Part shown: positions 6,719 through 9,145 of the stretch, piece by piece | How positions within the stretch are numbered: the stretch's first letter is position 1 | How the letters are laid out: each line of letters starts with the position of its first letter | DNA from: Clostridiales bacterium | Lineage (GTDB): Bacteria > Bacillota > Clostridia > Caldicoprobacterales > DTU083 | Assembly: GCA_012512335.1 (NCBI GenBank) | Contig: JAAZEK010000101.1 | Span: forward strand, 1 to 9,145 | Reading direction: 5' to 3' | Length of the DNA stretch: 9,145 nucleotides | The notes under the pieces: model-generated | Seen by the model: only the letters and a program-made list of their open reading frames with translations | Databases searched by the model: none | What the model was told of the DNA's origin: nothing | Translations under genes and position numbers: made by a program

Positions 6719-6813
6719 ACTAAGTAAATGATGATGACGACAGTGTATGAATACTTGAATATCATCTAGTAAAAACTAAAGAGAATTGGAATAAAGAAAG
6801 CTGGATTAATAAT

Positions 6814-7290
6814 ATGTCTTTAAATGTTGTTTTAGTAGAACCAGAGATTCCTCAGAACACTGGAAATATTGCAAGGACCTGCGCAGCTACAGGCGTTAGC
6901 CTTCATCTAATAAAGCCATTGGGCTTTTCCTTAGATGATAAATATTTAAAAAGAGAAGGATTGGATTACTGGCACCTACTGGACATTCAATATCACGAGT
7001 CACTGAGTGAATTTTTCATGGCGTTTCCAGATGGAGATTTCTATTTTTGCACCACTAAGGCCAAGCAAAGCTACACTCAGGTATCCTATACGGGAGACAG
7101 CTTTCTTTTCTTTGGAAAGGAAACTGCAGGCTTGCATCAGAGTCTACTGGTTAAATATACTGACAGGGCCATCCGCATTCCTATGAAGGCGGAGGCCCGT
7201 TCTCTTAACTTATCTAATTCTGTAGCTATTGTATTATTTGAAGCTTTACGGCAATTGGATTTTCCCCAGCTATTGAACTTTCAGCCATAA
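6814..7290 (+). CDS. trmL: tRNA (cytidine(34)-2'-O)-methyltransferase, SPOUT family
   Basis: A 158-residue SPOUT methyltransferase of the usual TrmL (YibK/CspR) length. The family uses S-adenosylmethionine to methylate the ribose 2'-OH of the wobble base of certain leucine tRNAs. The three SPOUT motifs are clear: EPEIPQNTGNIARTC (9-23), with N18 and R21 conserved; LFFGKETAGL (98-107); and RIPM then SLNLSNSVAIVLFEALR (121-146), which together form the trefoil-knot cofactor site. There is no added RNA-binding domain, which is normal for this dimeric subfamily. The start is fixed by the conserved N-terminus, but its ribosome binding site is poor: only GGA at 6803-6805, eight bases upstream. It stands between degV and pgk with gaps of 141 and 132 bases. 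Confidence 0.93.
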   Translation: MSLNVVLVEPEIPQNTGNIARTCAATGVSLHLIKPLGFSLDDKYLKREGLDYWHLLDIQYHESLSEFFMAFPDGDFYFCTTKAKQSYTQVSYTGDSFLFFGKETAGLHQSLLVKYTDRAIRIPMKAEARSLNLSNSVAIVLFEALRQLDFPQLLNFQP

Positions 7291-7422
7291 TATAGTAAAA
7301 TTGTTGAGGATATTGCCCTTTATGGGGCTGACTATACTTTCATAAAAGATACTACAGCCATTCACAAATTGAATTTCTCGTTAGATGAATGACCGTAAAT
7401 ATATTTATAAGGAGTGTAAACT

Positions 7423-8613
7423 ATGAATAAAAAAACTTTGGAAGACTTTCAAGTGTCTGGCCAAAAAGTATTGGTTCGCGTTGATTTCAACGTGCCTCTG
7501 AACAAGGAAAGGCAAATAACCGATGATAATCGAATTCTAGGTGCTCTGCCTACAATCCAGTATTTGTTGAAACAAAATGCTAAGGTAATTCTTATGTCCC
7601 ATTTGGGGCGCCCCAGTGGAGCCGGTTTTGAAGCCGATTTCAGTATGGCTCCTGTTGCAAAGCGACTTGGAGAATTGCTCAATTTAGAGGTTAAATTAGC
7701 TAATGATGTCATCGGAGATCATGCCAAATCCCTGGTAGAGGGTATTCAGGAAGGCGAGGTAGTTCTTCTGGAAAACCTTCGTTTCCACAAAGCTGAAACG
7801 AAAAATGACCCCGAGTTTGCCAAAGCTCTTGCTTCTTTTGGTGATTTATACATAAACGATGCTTTTGGAACAGCTCATAGAGCACATGCGTCAACAGAAG
7901 GCGTTGCTCATTACCTTCCAGCCGCTGCAGGTTACTTGATGCAGAAGGAACTGGACATTCTTGGCGGAGCATTGGACAACCCCGCTCATCCCTTTGTTGC
8001 CATTTTAGGAGGTGCTAAGGTTTCCGATAAAATTGGTGTAATTCAAAACCTTATAGATAAGGTTGACACATTGATTATTGGTGGAGGCATGGCATATACT
8101 TTCTTTAAAGCCAAAGGTTATGAAATTGGTAAATCCCTTTTAGAAGAGGATAAGGTGGAGTTGGCTTTTGAGCTTATGGAGCAGGCTAAGGCTAAAGGCG
8201 TTAATATGCTGTTGCCAGTTGATACAGTTGTCGCGTCAGAATTTAAAGCCGATGCTGATCATAAGACAGTACATAGTAATGAAATGCCAGAAGACTGGAT
8301 GGGAATGGATATTGGTCCTGAATCCATGAAAGAGTTCAAGGATGCTATAGTTAATGCAAAGTTAGTTGTATGGAATGGTCCTATGGGCGTTTTTGAAATG
8401 CCTGAATTTGCAAAAGGAACTGAAGCAATTGCTGATTACATGAGCCAATGTCAGGGTATAACAATTATAGGTGGTGGCGATTCTGCAGCTGCAGTGAGTC
8501 AGTTGGGTTACGCTGATAAGATGACTCATATTTCTACTGGTGGTGGCGCTTCCTTGGAATTCCTAGAAGGTATTGAGTTGCCAGGCGTAGCTGCGTTGAA
8601 TGATAAAGATTAA
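7423..8613 (+). CDS. pgk: Phosphoglycerate kinase
   Basis: A 396-residue cytosolic glycolytic enzyme of standard length, transferring phosphate from 1,3-bisphosphoglycerate to ADP. Diagnostic motifs appear in order: VLVRVDFNVPL (16-26), SHLGRP (59-64), LLENLRFHKAE (115-125), NDAFGTAHRAHAS (145-157), GGAKVSDK (196-203), GGGMAYTFF, WNGPMGVFE (317-325), GGGDSAAA (350-357) and STGGGASLEFLEG (371-383). Substrate-binding residues R63, R120 and R153 and the nucleotide-binding lysine K199 are all in place. AAGGAG at 7409-7414 gives a good start with an 8-base spacer. tpiA follows after 17 bases, so the two are co-transcribed. The 132 bases upstream hold no gap gene and no clear promoter. TTGAAT at 7369-7374 has no well-spaced -10 box. 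Confidence 0.98.
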   Translation: MNKKTLEDFQVSGQKVLVRVDFNVPLNKERQITDDNRILGALPTIQYLLKQNAKVILMSHLGRPSGAGFEADFSMAPVAKRLGELLNLEVKLANDVIGDHAKSLVEGIQEGEVVLLENLRFHKAETKNDPEFAKALASFGDLYINDAFGTAHRAHASTEGVAHYLPAAAGYLMQKELDILGGALDNPAHPFVAILGGAKVSDKIGVIQNLIDKVDTLIIGGGMAYTFFKAKGYEIGKSLLEEDKVELAFELMEQAKAKGVNMLLPVDTVVASEFKADADHKTVHSNEMPEDWMGMDIGPESMKEFKDAIVNAKLVVWNGPMGVFEMPEFAKGTEAIADYMSQCQGITIIGGGDSAAAVSQLGYADKMTHISTGGGASLEFLEGIELPGVAALNDKD

Positions 8614-8630
8614 ACAGAAGGAGATAGAAG

Positions 8631-9145
8631 ATGAGAAGACCAATAATAGCAGGAAACTGGAAAATGAATAAGACACCTGAGGAAGCAGCCGCAATGGTTA
8701 AGGAATTGGCTCCCCTGGTAAAAGATAGCGATGTAGAAGTTGTAATATGTGCTCCCTTTGTTGCTTTGCAGGCAGTTAAAGAAGCTGCTGCAGGTACCAA
8801 TGTAAGGATAGGAGCTCAAAACATGCACTGGGAAGAGAGTGGCGCTTATACAGGAGAAGTTTCTCCTACTATGTTAAATGCCATAGGTATGGAATATGTA
8901 ATAATCGGCCATTCCGAAAGAAGGGAATACTTTGCTGAAACCGATGAAACCGTTAATAAGAAGGTACATTCCGCTTTTGCTCACAATCTAATTCCTATCG
9001 TTTGTGTTGGAGAGACATTGGAGCAAAGGGAAGAAGGGGTTACTCGTACCTTGGTAGAAGGGCAGACAAGAGCAGCTTTGAAGGATCTATCCGTAGAAAA
9101 CGTAAAAGCCTGTGTTATTGCCTACGAGCCTATCTGGGCTATTGG
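8631..9145 (+). CDS. tpiA: Triosephosphate isomerase, N-terminal part (3' end outside window)
   Basis: The frame starts at ATG 8631 and stays open to the last base, giving 171 codons, about two thirds of the usual 250. It interconverts dihydroxyacetone phosphate and glyceraldehyde-3-phosphate in the cytosol. Visible motifs are AGNWKMN (7-13), with the substrate residues N9 and K11; GAQNMHWEESGAYTGE (61-76); the catalytic histidine H94 in IGHSERRE; and the catalytic glutamate E166 in AYEPIWAIG, which begins the active-site lid. The phosphate-binding glycine loop and the last strands lie beyond the window. AAGGAG at 8618-8623 is seven bases from the start, and the pgk stop is 17 bases upstream, so it belongs to the pgk operon. 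Confidence 0.97.
   Translation, partial: MRRPIIAGNWKMNKTPEEAAAMVKELAPLVKDSDVEVVICAPFVALQAVKEAAAGTNVRIGAQNMHWEESGAYTGEVSPTMLNAIGMEYVIIGHSERREYFAETDETVNKKVHSAFAHNLIPIVCVGETLEQREEGVTRTLVEGQTRAALKDLSVENVKACVIAYEPIWAI

Noticed and set aside
7315..7328. GCCC/GGGC hairpin as a terminator after trmL
   Set aside because: The stem has only four pairs and no run of T follows it.
7449..7972. Long antisense reading frames across pgk (and similar ones across the rhomboid, DUF362, galK and tpiA genes)
   Set aside because: They lie wholly or largely opposite well-supported genes and show no recognisable protein family.

Overview
The window reads as a low-GC Gram-positive chromosome, most likely a member of the Clostridia. 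The reasons are strong AGGAGG-type ribosome binding sites, sigma-A type promoters, a class II (Firmicutes-type) GalT, a clostridial-looking galactokinase, a DegV protein, and a DUF362 protein carrying a ferredoxin-like domain. The genus cannot be fixed from sequence alone. Nothing suggests a phage, plasmid, CRISPR array, rRNA or tRNA. Most of the content is ordinary housekeeping and sugar metabolism.

Layout. Positions 2-322 are the 3' end of a mannose-6-phosphate isomerase gene that begins outside the window. Positions 416-2393 hold a tightly spaced pair on the + strand: a rhomboid intramembrane protease and a DUF362 protein with two 4Fe-4S motifs. Convergent to these on the - strand is galT (2415-3998). 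It is transcribed divergently from galK (4143-5456) through a compact 144-bp region with two well-formed back-to-back promoters and a candidate operator. GalK phosphorylates galactose and GalT exchanges galactose-1-phosphate with UDP-glucose, so together they are two Leloir steps. The epimerase galE is not in the window.

Between galK and degV lies a 367-bp non-coding stretch. Its first part (5446-5663) is a long imperfect palindrome that looks like a MITE or bidirectional-terminator-like repeat. Its second part is an AT-rich leader ending in a small hairpin that overlaps the degV ribosome binding site. degV (5824-6672, fatty-acid-binding family) and trmL (6814-7290, tRNA wobble 2'-O-methyltransferase) follow. 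The window closes with the glycolytic genes pgk (7423-8613) and tpiA (8631 to the edge, truncated), which are tightly coupled. No gap gene lies immediately upstream of pgk, where most Firmicutes carry it.

I found no convincing new biological system. The points most worth a second look are the palindromic element abutting galK, the gal divergent control region, the rhomboid/DUF362 pairing, and the altered sugar-binding signature of GalK.
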